Below the pieces are notes generated by a model. The model worked only from the letters and a program-made list of their open reading frames with translations, searched no databases and was not told the origin of the DNA. Of a DNA stretch of 64,000 nt, positions 31,273-45,180 are shown piece by piece; position 1 is the stretch's first letter, and each line of letters starts with the position of its first letter. Origin of the DNA: Prostheceraeus crozeri. Taxonomy: Eukaryota; Platyhelminthes; Polycladida; Euryleptidae. The stretch covers positions 434,001 to 498,000 of the forward strand of contig CAJQUW010014303.1 in assembly GCA_907163375.1 (NCBI GenBank), in the 5' to 3' direction. Position numbers and translations under genes: made by a program.

Positions 31273-34200
31273 ATCCCATCAAGTTTAATAGAAAGTCATA
31301 GAAAACCCTGTCCAATAGGGTATTGAATCTCCAATTTTAAAAAACACAGCTACCCACAACTTCCCTTCCTCACTGCAGAAAATTAAGTAGAATTACAAAC
31401 ATGCTCGACAGCACAGTACTCAGCATCAATCCTAATTTTATCAAATTCTGCTCCGCACTGTCCCATAGGGCCTACACAAGATGACCGACTAGAATGTTGA
31501 ATTTCAAACTCTCAGTCAAACAGTCACCACTCCCATTCTACATTGCTGATAATTCTGTAGAGCTACACAAACGTTCTATGGCATCTCACTCACATTTGAG
31601 TCAATTTTCATCAAAATCCATGCAGTACTTTGTCCTATAGGGCCTACACAAGATGACCACTTTAATCGAATTTCAAATTTTCAAAAACAAGGGTAGTCAC
31701 AACTCACATTCTTCATTGCCGAAAATTCTGTAGAGCTACACCAATGCTCCACGGTACCTCTATCACCTTCACATTAAGTTTCATCAAAATCCAAACAGTG
31801 CCCTCTCCTACAGAGAATTTATAAGCTAAAAATAACAGCCTACGCAACTGATTTTCAAATTTTATAAAACACAGCTGGTCACAACTACTGTTCCTCGATG
31901 CAGACAATTCCGTAGAGCTACACCAACGTTCTATGGCATCTCACTCACATTTGAGTCAATTTTCATCAAAATCCATGCAGTGCTTTGTCCTATAGGGCCT
32001 ACACAAGATGACCACTTTAATCGAATTTCAAATTTTCAAAAACAAAGGTAGTCACAACTCACATTCTTCATTTCCGAAAATTCTGTAGAGCTACACCAAT
32101 GCTCCACGGTACCTCTATCACCTTCACATTAAGTTTCATCAAAATTCAAACAGTGCCCTGTCCTACAGGGAATTTATAAGCTAAAAATAACAGCCTACGC
32201 AACTGATTTTCAAATTTTCAAAAACACAGCTGGTCACAACTACTGTTCCTCGATGCAGACAATTCCGTAGAGCTACACCAACGTTCTATGGCATCTCACT
32301 CACATTTGAGTCAATTTTCATCAAAATCCATGCAGTGCTTTGTCCTATAGGGCCTACACAAGATGACCATTTTAATCGAATTTCAAATTTTCAAAAACAG
32401 AGGTAGTCACAACTCACATTCTTCATTGCCGAAAATTCTGTAGAGCTACACCAATGCTCCACGGTACCTCTATCACCTTCACATTAAGTTTCATCAAAAT
32501 CCAAACAGTGCCCTGTCCTACAGAGAATTTATAAGCTAAAAATAACAGCCTACGCAGCTGATTTTCAAATTTTCAAAAACACAGCTAGTCACAACTACTG
32601 TTGTCGATGCAGACAATTCCGTAGAGCTACACAAACGTCCTATGGCATCTCACTCACATTTGAATCAATTTTCATCAAAATCCATGCAGTGCTTTGTCCT
32701 ATAGGGCCTACACAAGATGACCATTTTAATCGAATTTCAAATTTTCAAAAACAAAGGTAGTCACAACTCACATTCTTCATTGCCGAAAATTCTGTAGAGC
32801 TACGCCAATGCTCCACGGTACCTCTATCACCTTCACATTAAGTTTCATCAAAATCCAAACAGTGCCCTCTCCTACAGAGAATTTATAAGCTAAAAATAAC
32901 AGCCTACGCAACTGATTTTCAAATTTTCAAAAACACAGCTGGTCACAACTACTGTTCCTCGATGCAGACAATTCCGTAGAGCTACACCAACGTTCTATGG
33001 CATCTCACTCACATTTGAGTCAATTTTCATCAAAATCCATGCAGTGCTTTGTCCTATAGGGCCTACACAAGATGACCACTTTAATCGAATTTCAAATTTT
33101 CAAAAACAAAGGTAGTCACAACTCACATTCTTCATTGCCGAAAATTCTGTAGAGCTACACCAATGCTCCACGGTACCTCTATCACCTTCACATTAAGTTT
33201 CATCAAAATCCAAACAGTTCCCTCTCCTACAGAGAATTTATAAGCTAAAAATAACAGCCTACGCAGCTGATTTTCAAACTTTCAAAAACACAGCTAGTCA
33301 CAACTACTGTTCCTCGATGCAGACAATTCCGTAGAGCTACACCAACGTTCTATGGCATCTCACTCACATTTGAATCAATTTTCATCAAAATCCATGCAGT
33401 GCTTTGTCCTATAGGGCCTACACAAGATGACCATTTTAATCGAATTTCAAATTTTCAAAAACAAAGGTAGTCACAACTCACATTCTTCATTGCCGAAAAT
33501 TCTGTAGAGCTACACCAATGCTGCACGGTACCTCTATCACCTTCACATTAAGTTTCATCAAAATCCAAACAGTGCCCTCTCCTACAGAGAATTTATAAGC
33601 TAAAAATAACAGCCTACGCAACTGATTTTCAAATTTTCAAAAACACAGCTAGTCACAACTACTGTTCCTCGATGCAGACAATTCCGTAGAGCTACACCAA
33701 CGTTCTATGGCATCTCACTCACATTTGAGTCAATTTTCATCAAAATCCATGCAGTGCTTTGTCCTATAGGGCCTACACAAGATGACCATTTTAATCGAAT
33801 TTCAAATTTTCAAAAACAAAGGTAGTCACAACTCACATTCTTCATTGCCGAAAATTCTGTAGAGCTACACCAATGCTCCACGGTACCTCTATCACCTTCA
33901 CATTAAGTTTCATCAAAATCCAAACAGTGCCCTCTCCTACAGAGAATTTATAAGCTAAAAATAACAGCCTACGCAACTGATTTTCAAATTTTATAAAACA
34001 CAGCTGGTCACAACTACTGTTCCTCGATGCAGACAATTCCGTAGAGCTACACCAACGTTCTATGGCATCTGACTCACATTTGAGTCAATTTTCATCAAAA
34101 TCCATGCAGTGCTTTGTCCTATAGGGCCTACACAAGATGACCACTTTAATCGAATTTCAAATTTTCAAAAACAAAGGTAGTCACAACTCACATTCTTCAT

Positions 34201-37200
34201 TGCCGAAAATTCTGTAGAGCTACACCAATGCTCCACGGTACCTCTATCACCTTCACATTAAGTTTCATCAAAATCCAAACAGTTCCCTCTCCTACAGAGA
34301 ATTTATAAGCTAAAAATAACAGCCTACGCAGCTGATTTTCAAATTTTCAAAAACACAGCTAGTCACAACTACTGTTCCTCGATGCAGACAATTCCGTAGA
34401 GCTACACCAACGTTCTATGGCATCTCACTCACATTTGAGTCAATTTTCATCAAAATCCATGCAGTGCTTTGTCCTATAGGGCCTACACAAGATGACCACT
34501 TTAATCGAATTTCAAATTTTCAAAAACAAAGGTAGTCACAACTCACATTCTTCATTTCCGAAAATTCTGTAGAGCTACACCAATGCTCCACGGTACCTCT
34601 ATCACCTTCACATTAAGTTTCATCAAAATTCAAACAGTGCCCTGTCCTACAGGGAATTTATAAGCTAAAAATAACAGCCTACGCAACTGATTTTCAAATT
34701 TTCAAAAACACAGCTGGTCACAACTACTGTTCCTCGATGCAGACAATTCCGTAGAGCTACACCAACGTTCTATGGCATCTCACTCACATTTGAGTCAATT
34801 TTCATCAAAATCCATGCAGTGCTCTGTCCTATAGGGCCTACACAAGATGACCATTTTAATCGAATTTCAAATTTTCAAAAACAGAGGTAGTCACAACTCA
34901 CATTCTTCATTGCCGAAAATTCTGTAGAGCTACACCAATGCTCCACGGTACCTCTATCACCTTCACATTAAGTTTCATCAAAATCCAAACAGTGCCCTGT
35001 CCTACAGAGAATTTATAAGCTAAAAATAACAGCCTACGCAGCTGATTTTCAAACTTTCAAAAACACAGCTAGTCACAACTACTGTTCCTCGATGCAGACA
35101 ATTCCGTAGAGCTACACAAACGTCCTATGGCATCTCACTCACATTTGAATCAATTTTCATCAAAATCCATGCAGTGCTTTGTCCTATAGGGCCTACACAA
35201 GATGACCATTTTAATCGAATTTCAAATTTTCAAAAACAAAGGTAGTCACAACTCACATTCTTCATTGCCGAAAATTCTGTAGAGCTACGCCAATGCTCCA
35301 CGGTACCTCTATCACCTTCACATTAAGTTTCATCAAAATCCAAACAGTGCCCTCTCCTACAGAGAATTTATAAGCTAAAAATAACAGCCTACGCAACTGA
35401 TTTTCAAATTTTCAAAAACACAGCTGGTCACAACTACTGTTCCTCGATGCAGACAATTCCGTAGAGCTACACCAACGTTCTATGGCATCTCACTCACATT
35501 TGAGTCAATTTTCATCAAAATCCATGCAGTGCTCTGTCCTATAGGGCCTACACAAGATGACCATTTTAATCGAATTTCAAATTTTCAAAAACAGAGGTAG
35601 TCACAACTCACATTCTTCATTGCCGAAAATTCTGTAGAGCTACACCAATGCTCCACGGTACCTCTATCACCTTCACATTAAGTTTCATCAAAATCCAAAC
35701 AGTGCCCTGTCCTACAGAGAATTTATAAGCTAAAAATAACAGCCTACGCAGCTGATTTTCAAATTTTCAAAAACACAGCTAGTCACAACTACTGTTCCTC
35801 GATGCAGACAATTCCGTAGAGCTACACCAACGTTCTATGGCATCTCACTCACATTTGAGTCAATTTTCATCAAAATCCATGCAGTGCTTTGTCCTATAGG
35901 GCCTACACAAGATGACCACTTTAATCGAATTTCAAATTTTCAAAAACAAAGGTAGTCACAACTCACATTCTTCATTGCCGAAAATTCTGTAGAGCTACAC
36001 CAATGCTCCACGGTACCTCTATCACCTTCACATTAAGTTTCATCAAAATCCAAACAGTTCCCTCTCCTACAGAGAATTTATAAGCTAAAAATAACAGCCT
36101 ACGCAGCTGATTTTCAAACTTTCAAAAACACAGCTAGTCACAACTACTGTTCCTCGATGCAGACAATTCCGTAGAGCTACACCAACGTTCTATGGCATCT
36201 CACTCACATTTGAATCAATTTTCATCAAAATCCATGCAGTGCTTTGTCCTATAGGGCCTACACAAGATGACCACTTTAATCGAATTTCAAATTTTCAAAA
36301 ACAAAGGTAGTCACAACTCACATTCTTCATTGCCGAAAATTCTGTAGAGCTACACCAATGCTGCACGGTACCTCTATCACCTTCACATTAAGTTTCATCA
36401 AAATCCAAACAGTGCCCTCTCCTACAGAGAATTTATAAGCTAAAAATAACAGCCTACGCAACTGATTTTCAAATTTTCAAAAACACAGCTAGTCACAACT
36501 ACTGTTCCTCGATGCAGACAATTCCGTAGAGCTACACCAACGTTCTATGGCATCTCACTCACATTTGAGTCAATTTTCATCAAAATCCATGCAGTGCTTT
36601 GTCCTATAGGGCCTACACAAGATGACCATTTTAATCGAATTTCAAATTTTCAAAAACAAAGGTAGTCACAACTCACATTCTTCATTGCCGAAAATTCTGT
36701 AGAGCTACACCAATGCTCCACGGTACCTCTATCACCTTCACATTAAGTTTCATCAAAATCCAAACAGTGCCCTGTCCTACAGAGAATTTATAAGCTAAAA
36801 ATAACAGCCTACGCAACTGATTTTCAAACTTTCAAAAACACAGCTAGTCACAACTACTGTTCCTCGATGCAGACAATTCCGTAGAGCTACACCAACGTTC
36901 TATGGCATCTCACTCACATTTGAATCAATTTTCATCAAAATCCATGCAGTGCTTTGTCCTATAGGGCCTACACAAGATGACCACTTTAATCGAATTTCAA
37001 ATTTTCAAAAACAAAGGTAGTCACAACTCACATTCTTCATTGCCGAAAATTCTGTAGAGCTACACCAATGCTCCACGGTACCTCTATCACCTTCACATTA
37101 AGTTTCATCAAAATCCAAACAGTTCCCTCTCCTACAGAGAATTTATAAGCTAAAAATAACAGCCTACGCAGCTGATTTTCAAACTTTCAAAAACACAGCT

Positions 37201-40200
37201 AGTCACAACTACTGTTCCTCGATGCAGACAATTCCGTAGAGCTACACCAACGTTCTATGGCATCTCACTCACATTTGAATCAATTTTCATCAAAATCCAT
37301 GCAGTGCTTTGTCCTATAGGGCCTACACAAGATGACCATTTTAATCGAATTTCAAATTTTCAAAAACAAAGGTAGTCACAACTCACATTCTTCATTGCCG
37401 AAAATTCTGTAGAGCTACGCCAATGCTCCACGGTACCTCTATCACCTTCACATTAAGTTTCATCAAAATCCAAACAGTGCCCTCTCCTACAGAGAATTTA
37501 TAAGCTAAAAATAACAGCCTACGCAACTGATTTTCAAATTTTCAAAAACACAGCTGGTCACAACTACTGTTCCTCGATGCAGACAATTCCGTAGAGCTAC
37601 ACCAACGTTCTATGGCATCTCACTCACATTTGAGTCAATTTTCATCAAAATCCATGCAGTGCTTTGTCCTATAGGGCCTACACAAGATGACCACTTTAAT
37701 CGAATTTCAAATTTTCAAAAACAAAGGTAGTCACAACTCACATTCTTCATTGCCGAAAATTCTGTAGAGCTACACCAATGCTCCACGGTACCTCTATCAC
37801 CTTCACATTAAGTTTCATCAAAATCCAAACAGTTCCCTCTCCTACAGAGAATTTATAAGCTAAAAATAACAGCCTACGCAGCTGATTTTCAAACTTTCAA
37901 AAACACAGCTAGTCACAACTACTGTTCCTCGATGCAGACAATTCCGTAGAGCTACACCAACGTTCTATGGCATCTCACTCACATTTGAATCAATTTTCAT
38001 CAAAATCCATGCAGTGCTTTGTCCTATAGGGCCTACACAAGATGACCATTTTAATCGAATTTCAAATTTTCAAAAACAAAGGTAGTCACAACTCACATTC
38101 TTCATTGCCGAAAATTCTGTAGAGCTACACCAATGCTGCACGGTACCTCTATCACCTTCACATTAAGTTTCATCAAAATCCAAACAGTGCCCTCTCCTAC
38201 AGAGAATTTATAAGCTAAAAATAACAGCCTACGCAACTGATTTTCAAATTTTCAAAAACACAGCTAGTCACAACTACTGTTCCTCGATGCAGACAATTCC
38301 GTAGAGCTACACCAACGTTCTATGGCATCTCACTCACATTTGAGTCAATTTTCATCAAAATCCATGCAGTGCTTTGTCCTATAGGGCCTACACAAGATGA
38401 CCATTTTAATCGAATTTCAAATTTTCAAAAACAAAGGTAGTCACAACTCACATTCTTCATTGCCGAAAATTCTGTAGAGCTACACCAATGCTCCACGGTA
38501 CCTCTATCACCTTCACATTAAGTTTCATCAAAATCCAAACAGTGCCCTGTCCTACAGAGAATTTATAAGCTAAAAATAACAGCCTACGCAACTGATTTTC
38601 AAACTTTCAAAAACACAGCTAGTCACAACTACTGTTCCTCGATGCAGACAATTCCGTAGAGCTACACCAACGTTCTATGGCATCTCACTCACATTTGAAT
38701 CAATTTTCATCAAAATCCATGCAGTGCTTTGTCCTATAGGGCCTACACAAGATGACCACTTTAATCGAATTTCAAATTTTCAAAAACAAAGGTAGTCACA
38801 ACTCACATTCTTCATTGCCGAAAATTCTGTAGAGCTACACCAATGCTCCACGGTACCTCTGTCACCTTCACATTAAGTTTCATCAAAATCCAAACAGTTC
38901 CCTCTCCTACAGAGAATTTATAAGCTAAAAATAACAGCCTACGCAACTGATTTTCAAACTTTCAAAAACACAGCTAGTCACAACTACTGTTCCTCGATGC
39001 AGACAATTCCGTAGAGCTACACCAACGTTCTATGGCATCTCACTCACATTTGAATCAATTTTCATCAAAATCCATGCAGTGCTTTGTCCTATAGGGCCTA
39101 CACAAGATGACCATTTTAATCGAATTTCAAATTTTCAAAAACAAAGGTAGTCACAACTCACATTCTTCATTGCCGAAAATTCTGTAGAGCTACACCAATG
39201 CTGCACGGTACCTCTATCACCTTCACATTAAGTTTCATCAAAATCCAAACAGTGCCCTCTCCTACAGAGAATTTATAAGCTAAAAATAACAGCCTACGCA
39301 ACTGATTTTCAAATTTTCAAAAACACAGCTAGTCACAACTACTGTTCCTCGATGCAGACAATTCCGTAGAGCTACACCAACGTTCTATGGCATCTCACTC
39401 ACATTTGAGTCAATTTTCATCAAAATCCATGCAGTGCTTTGTCCTATAGGGCCTACACAAGATGACCGACTAGAATGTTGAATTTCAAACTCTCAGTCAA
39501 ACAGTCACCACTCCCATTCTACATTGCTGATAATTCTGTAGAGCTACACAAACGTTCTATGGCATCTCACTCACATTTGAGTCAATTTTCATCAAAATCC
39601 ATGCAGTACTTTGTCCTATAGGGCCTACACAAGATGACCACTTTAATCGAATTTCAAATTTTCAAAAACAAGGGTAGTCACAACTCACATTCTTCATTGC
39701 CGAAAATTCTGTAGAGCTACACCAATGCTCCACGGTACCTCTATCACCTTCACATTAAGTTTCATCAAAATCCAAACAGTGCCCTCTCCTACAGAGAATT
39801 TATAAGCTAAAAATAACAGCCTACGCAACTGATTTTCAAATTTTATAAAACACAGCTGGTCACAACTACTGTTCCTCGATGCAGACAATTCCGTAGAGCT
39901 ACACCAACGTTCTATGGCATCTGACTCACATTTGAGTCAATTTTCATCAAAATCCATGCAGTGCTTTGTCCTATAGGGCCTACACAAGATGACCACTTTA
40001 ATCGAATTTCAAATTTTCAAAAACAAAGGTAGTCACAACTCACATTCTTCATTGCCGAAAATTCTGTAGAGCTACACCAATGCTCCACGGTACCTCTATC
40101 ACCTTCACATTAAGTTTCATCAAAATCCAAACAGTTCCCTCTCCTACAGAGAATTTATAAGCTAAAAATAACAGCCTACGCAGCTGATTTTCAAACTTTC

Positions 40201-41000
40201 AAAAACACAGCTAGTCACAACTACTGTTCCTCGATGCAGACAATTCCGTAGAGCTACACAAACGTCCTATGGCATCTCACTCACATTTGAGTCAATTTTC
40301 ATCAAAATCCATGCAGTGCTTTGTCCTATAGGGCCTACACAAGATGACCATTTTAATCGAATTTCAAATTTTCAAAAACAAAGGTAGTCACAACTCACAT
40401 TCTTCATTGCCGAAAATTCTGTAGAGCTACACCAATGCTGCACGGTACCTCTATCACCTTCACATTAAGTTTCATCAAAATCCAAACAGTGCCCTCTCCT
40501 ACAGAGAATTTATAAGCTAAAAATAACAGCCTACGCAACTGATTTTCAAATTTTCAAAAACACAGCTAGTCACAACTACTGTTCCTCGATGCAGACAATT
40601 CCGTAGAGCTACACCAACGTTCTATGGCATCTCACTCACATTTGAGTCAATTTTCATCAAAATCCATGCAGTGCTTTGTCCTATAGGGCCTACACAAGAT
40701 GACCACTTTAATCGAATTTCAAATTTTCAAAAACAAAGGTAGTCACAACTCACATTCTTCATTGCCGAAAATTCTGTAGAGCTGCACGAACGTTCTATGG
40801 CATCTCACTCATATTTACTTCTCGTTTCGTTGAATTCCATGTAATATTCTGCCCTACAGATCCTTCGCAAGTTTGAAAGCATGGCCTACTGATTGAAAAT
40901 CTGCCGTTTTCAGACACACTGCCTGCCACAACTCCTTCGCATCTTTGCGGACTTTTTCTGCTGCATGATATGCATTCTGTAGTGAGGTCAGATACGACCA
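31273..41000. repeat. Satellite 1: array of 355-bp dimers (173 + 182 bp monomers)
   Basis: Core 31466-40785. Each repeat is a dimer of two diverged monomers that both start GTAGAGCTACACCAA and share TCATCAAAATCCA, ATTTTCAAATTTTC and AGTCACAACT. B-type monomers start at 31730, 32085, 32440, 32794, 33149 and so on; steps are 355 bp except one of 354, with 22 copies to 39184 and three more at 39711, 40066 and 40421. Variant markers (TTTCCG, CTGCACGG, CAGTTCCC, CGTCCTATGG) recur at 5-, 7- and 8-dimer offsets, showing higher-order duplication. Dimers are almost identical within the array, while the edges (31273-31465 and 40786-41000) are strongly diverged monomers. Non-coding; a 64-codon minus-strand frame occurs by chance wherever a TTTTATAAAA variant is present. 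Confidence 0.97.
39455..39940. repeat. Return of the array's left edge inside satellite 1
   Basis: A variant monomer (GACCGACTAGAATGTTGAAT) found at the left edge at 31483 recurs at 39464, offset 7,981 bp. By eye the match to 31479-31930 is complete, including the variants GTACTTTG and ACAAGGG. It puts the B-monomer spacing out of register by half a dimer (39184 to 39711 is 527 bp). This indicates a duplication or conversion that copied the array start into its right part. Confidence 0.9.
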
Positions 41001-41018
41001 CCCGTTTTTGTTAAATTC

Positions 41019-41080
41019 GACCCACTACGTAGGGGAGGAAGTATAATTTTTTTTATACTTCCTCCTCTACGTAGTGGGTC
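41019..41080. repeat. Hairpin with 27-bp arms and T-rich loop
   Basis: Left arm from GACCCACTACGTAGGGGAGG at 41019-41045, right arm its inverse at 41054-41080 with one mismatch; the loop is 8 bases, T-rich. Weaker pairing continues outward (TTAAAT/ATTTAA) to about 41011-41088. Lies between satellites 1 and 2. It could be a small foldback element or the terminal hairpin of a larger element. Confidence 0.9.
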
Positions 41081-41489
41081 CCATTTAATTTCCCATTGTA
41101 TTTCCGAAATTCAAATTGTTGAAAATAATCAAAATAAGTTTTGGTCTTGTGATGTAATTCTACCAAAAAGGAGCACCAACATGGCACTGGAACCTATAAA
41201 AAATGACATCAGGAAAAGAGCAAAAATGTTTGGAAGATGCCAAGAGGACTTCATTCAGAATAGTGCTCCCTGAAAACTAGGTTTTCTACATAGTTGTGCA
41301 ATCTTTCATAGTACATTTTACCAAAGCCACCTTCTAAAACCATAATCTCCAAAAATGAGTTTCATACCGTGTTATACACGAGCTTTCACAGTAGAGTTAG
41401 CAAAAAAGTATTTCAATCCGTTTGTTTAAATAATACACTATCAATTGAGTCTTCAGCATGCCTCATCGTTGACAAAAAACATACACAAC
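41081..41489. other. Spacer between satellites 1 and 2
   Basis: No repeat or gene recognised, except that the last part (from about 41470, ACAAAAAACATACACAACAC) may be a diverged first monomer of satellite 2. Confidence 0.4.
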
Positions 41490-43610
41490 ACCTTTAAAAC
41501 GTCAAGAAAAACATGAGTGATTCTGGCTCAATTGCAAGCAAAGCCTGCCCACACTTTCACATGACGATTCTCGAAACGGCAACCAACCGGTGACTCTGAC
41601 AAGAAAAACAATTCATGCAATCATGGAAGGTTTTGTGTCAATGTTTGTGTCATGTAATCATCGAACCAATTTTTAAACTTTTACACATTATCTTCGCAAC
41701 ACAGCTTCATGACGTCAGCAAGACATTTTTTACCCTAACTGAATTGCAACCAAAGTCTGTCCACACCTACTCATGATAATACTCGATAGGGTGCTACATC
41801 GCAACAAGCAACGGACAGCAAGGACCTGTGAAACAAATCATGCAATCATCTTAATTTTCCATCATCTCTCGAATTTCACGTCATTTTCTTCGCAACATGA
41901 TTTCACATTGTCAAGAAAAACCTTGATGATTCTGGCTCAGTTGCAACCAAAGTCTGTCCACACCTTCGCATGACGATTCTCGAAACGGCAACCAACCGGT
42001 GACTCTGACAAGAAAAACAATTCATGCAATCATGGAAGGTTTTGTGTCAATGTTTGTGTCATGCAATCATCGAACCAATTTTTAAACTTTTACACATTAT
42101 CTTCGCAACACAGCTTCATGACGTCAGCAAGACATTTTTTACCCTAACTGAATTGCAACCGAAGTCTGTTCACACCTACTCATGATAATACTCGATAGGG
42201 TGCTACAATGCAACAAGCAACGGACAGCAAGGACCTGTGAAACAACTCATGCAATCATCTTAATTTTCCATCATCTCTCGAATTTCACGTCATTTTCTTC
42301 GCAACATGATTTCACATTGTCAAGAAAAACCTTGATGATTCTGGCTCAGTTGCAACCAAAGTCTGTCCACACTTTCGCATGACGATTCTCGAAACGGCAA
42401 CCAACCGGTGACTCTGACAAGAAAAACAATTCATGCAATCATGGAAGGTTTTGTGTCAATGTTTGTGTCATGCAATCATCGAACCAATTTTTAAACTTTT
42501 ACACATTATCTTCGCAACACAGCTTAATGACGTCAGCAAGACATTTTTTACCCTAACTGAATTGCAACCAAAGTCTGTCCACACCTACTCATGATAATAC
42601 TCGATAGGGTGCTACAATGCAACAAGCAACGGACAGCAAGGACCTGAGAAACAACTCATGCAATCATCTTAATTTTCCATCATCTCTCGAATTTCACGTC
42701 ATTTTCTTCGCAACATGACTTCACAACGTCGGCAAAACATAAATGATTCTGCTACACTTGCAACCAAAATCTGTCCACACCTACTCATGATAATACTCCA
42801 TAGGGTGCTACATCGCAACAAGCAACGGACAGCAATGACCTGAGAAATAACTCATGCAATCATCTTAATTTTCCATCAGCTCTCGAGTTTCACGTCATTT
42901 TCTTCGCAACATGACTTCACATCGTCAAGAAAAACATTAGTGACTCCGCTTCAATTGCAACCAAAATCTGTCCACACCTTCTCATGATAATACTCCATAG
43001 GGTGCTACAACGCAACAAGTAACGGAAAGCATTGACCTGAGAAACAACTCATGCAATCATCTTAATTTTCCATCATCTCTCGAATTTCACGTCATTTTCT
43101 TCGCAACATGATTTCACATTGTCAAGAAAAACCTTGATGATTCTGACTCAGTTGCAACCAAAGTCTGTCCACACCTTCGCATGACGATTCTCGAAACGGC
43201 AACCAACCGGTGACTCTGACAAGAAAAACAATTCATGCAATCATGGAAGGTTTTGTGTCAATGTTTGTGTCATGCAATCATCGAACCAATTTTTAAACTT
43301 TTACACATTATCTTCGCAACACAGCTTCATGACGTCAGCAAGACATTTTTTACCCTAACTGAATTGCAACCGAAGTCTGTTCACACCTACTCATGATAAT
43401 ACTCGATAGGGTGCTACAATGCAACAAGTAACAGACAGCAAGGACCTGAGAAACAACTCATGCAATCATCTTAATTTTCCATCATCTCTCGAATTTCACG
43501 TCATTTTCTTCGAAACATGATTTCACAACGTCGGCAAAACATAAATGATTCTGCTGCACTTGCAACCAAAGTAGGTCCACACCTTCTCATGATCATTCTT
43601 AGGAGCACGC
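41490..43610. repeat. Satellite 2: 409-bp dimers (213 + 196 bp monomers)
   Basis: Anchor TCTTCGCAAC recurs at 41691, 41887, 42100, 42296, 42509, 42705, 42901, 43098 and 43311, with a variant at 43507. Spacings alternate 196 and 213 bp, except for a run of 196/197-bp monomers between 42705 and 43098. Two monomer types share GCAATCATC and GCAACCAAA(G/A)TCTGTCCACAC. Monomer order is roughly a-b-a-b-a-b-b-b-a-b. Unrelated in sequence to satellite 1. Non-coding; the repeated 66-codon frame is a by-product. Confidence 0.95.
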
Positions 43611-43624
43611 CCGTTATCTACATT

Positions 43625-43930
43625 CATATACCGGAGCCCGACCGATGACGAAAATTGGACGCTCGAAGACACCCGTAGTCTGAATTCATGCACTCACGCA
43701 CTTTACTCCGGTTGTCTAAATTCTTGCCTTGGGCACCTGATTTCAGACATCGGGCAAGTTCAGACGCACAAATGTATACCTTCAGTGTGCTCCGGCGTAT
43801 GAATTTAGACATCGGATGCGCTCAGTCGTGTGAATTCTGACCTCGAGCGGGTGTACTTGTGCGTGATCGGTCGCATGAATCTAGACCGCGACGGACTTAC
43901 TCGTGCTTGTGAATCTAGGCCTCGGGCATT
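43625..43930. repeat. Degenerate minisatellite, units about 30-45 bp
   Basis: Variants of TGAATTCTGACCTCGGGC and TGAATCTAGACCGCG followed by a CTCAGTCGTG-like piece recur about seven times. Richer in GC and CG than the neighbouring satellites. Units are poorly conserved, so this is an old array. Confidence 0.7.
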
Positions 43931-44199
43931 GATTAGTGTGATCAAACATAGAAAAAGTTATGGGAAATGCAAGAAACATACATCAATCCATCATATCTAC
44001 AAAATCCGAATCGATAGCTCTGTTCATGACGGTCATCCCACACAATTTCATCTGTATTCACTCAAATATTTAAACTGCGGATATCTCTACAAAGGAAGAC
44101 TTCTATGAGAGTTGTCACTACATATCAATGTACATGTATATTCACATGAATCTGTGGATACTCACCTGATCCAAACCTCTTGATCATCTTTTTCATTGC

Positions 44200-45180
44200 T
44201 CATTTCAATTCGAAATCTCAGAATTCAAGTGCTACATGTCGCCTATTAGCCAGGGAGTTGTGTGGGTAAGCTTAGTTGTGATTGAGGCAGGATCGTCAAA
44301 GTTTTGGCCACCGCTGTGACTGCCATTTTCAGATGCAGATCCACAATTGAAATGATGCTGTGAGCATAGATCTACATTCTACTTGACCAAGTACTTTATC
44401 TCGGAGAAGTGGTTCTCAAGCTAGAGTTATCCTTTGCTCTTGTGTTTTGAAACGCTACGGAGAATGATACTGAGGTTTTGGGCAACTCCGGTATTGATTG
44501 AGGCAGTAGGCCTACTAACAAAGTTTTTGGCTGACAACGTGAAGATATGATCGAAAACTATTTTTTGTAAAAATGGTGAAAATGTGTGATGATTGCGTGA
44601 AATTTTCTCCGTCCAGATTTGTCGGTTAACGCTTGTGTTTTTATACTTTGGACATAAAATTCTGAATGTATGGGGTAAGTTTGGTTTCAATTGAGGCAAA
44701 TTCGCAAAGTATTCGCTGTAGATGTAAAGTTGTTCTTAAAAATTATAGTTTTGTAAAATTGGTGAAAACGTGTGATGATAGCATGCAGTGCATGTCAAGC
44801 TTGAGTTGCGCTGTTGTCTTTTTGATGTGCTCTGCAGAATGATAATGAGTTGGTTGTAGTTGAGATAATACTATCAACGTTTTGACTGACAGTGTAAAGA
44901 ATTGTGGGAAAAATACAATTTTTGCAGAATTGGTGAAGGCGTGCGTTGATTGCGCGAGGTGCTTCCCATGCCTGACTGATGCCAGTTTGGTTCGAATTGA
45001 GGCAGCATTGACAAGGTTTTCGGTGTCGTTGCACTGCCATTTTCAGATGCAGATCCGCAACTGAAACTGAACCCGGAGGTGCATCTATCCGAGGAGTACT
45101 TATACTTTGAGAATTATTTCTTGGCCCAGAGTCGCCCGTTGACTACTGTTTTTTAAAGTGATCTAGTGAATGACACTGAG
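44200..45180. repeat. Satellite 3 (old, degenerate), left part
   Basis: Recurring blocks GAATTGAGGCAG(CATTGACAAGG), TTTTGTAAAATTGGTGAAAA, CATTTTCAGATGCAGATCC and GCAACTGAAACTG appear at irregular spacing of about 180-300 bp (for example 44275, 44492, 44688, 44988). Strongly diverged. It continues after the inserted hAT MITE at 46258. Confidence 0.75.

Noticed and set aside
31713-31907. 64-codon frame repeated identically at 33842 and 39694
   Set aside because: It lies inside satellite 1 and exists only where a TTTTATAAAA variant removes a stop. A by-product of the repeat, not a gene family.
41773-42382. 66-codon frame repeated at 409-bp spacing
   Set aside because: By-product of satellite 2 periodicity.
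31273-43610. CRISPR-like or prokaryotic repeat array
   Set aside because: Units are long, contiguous, homogeneous dimers without spacers, in a clearly eukaryotic context.
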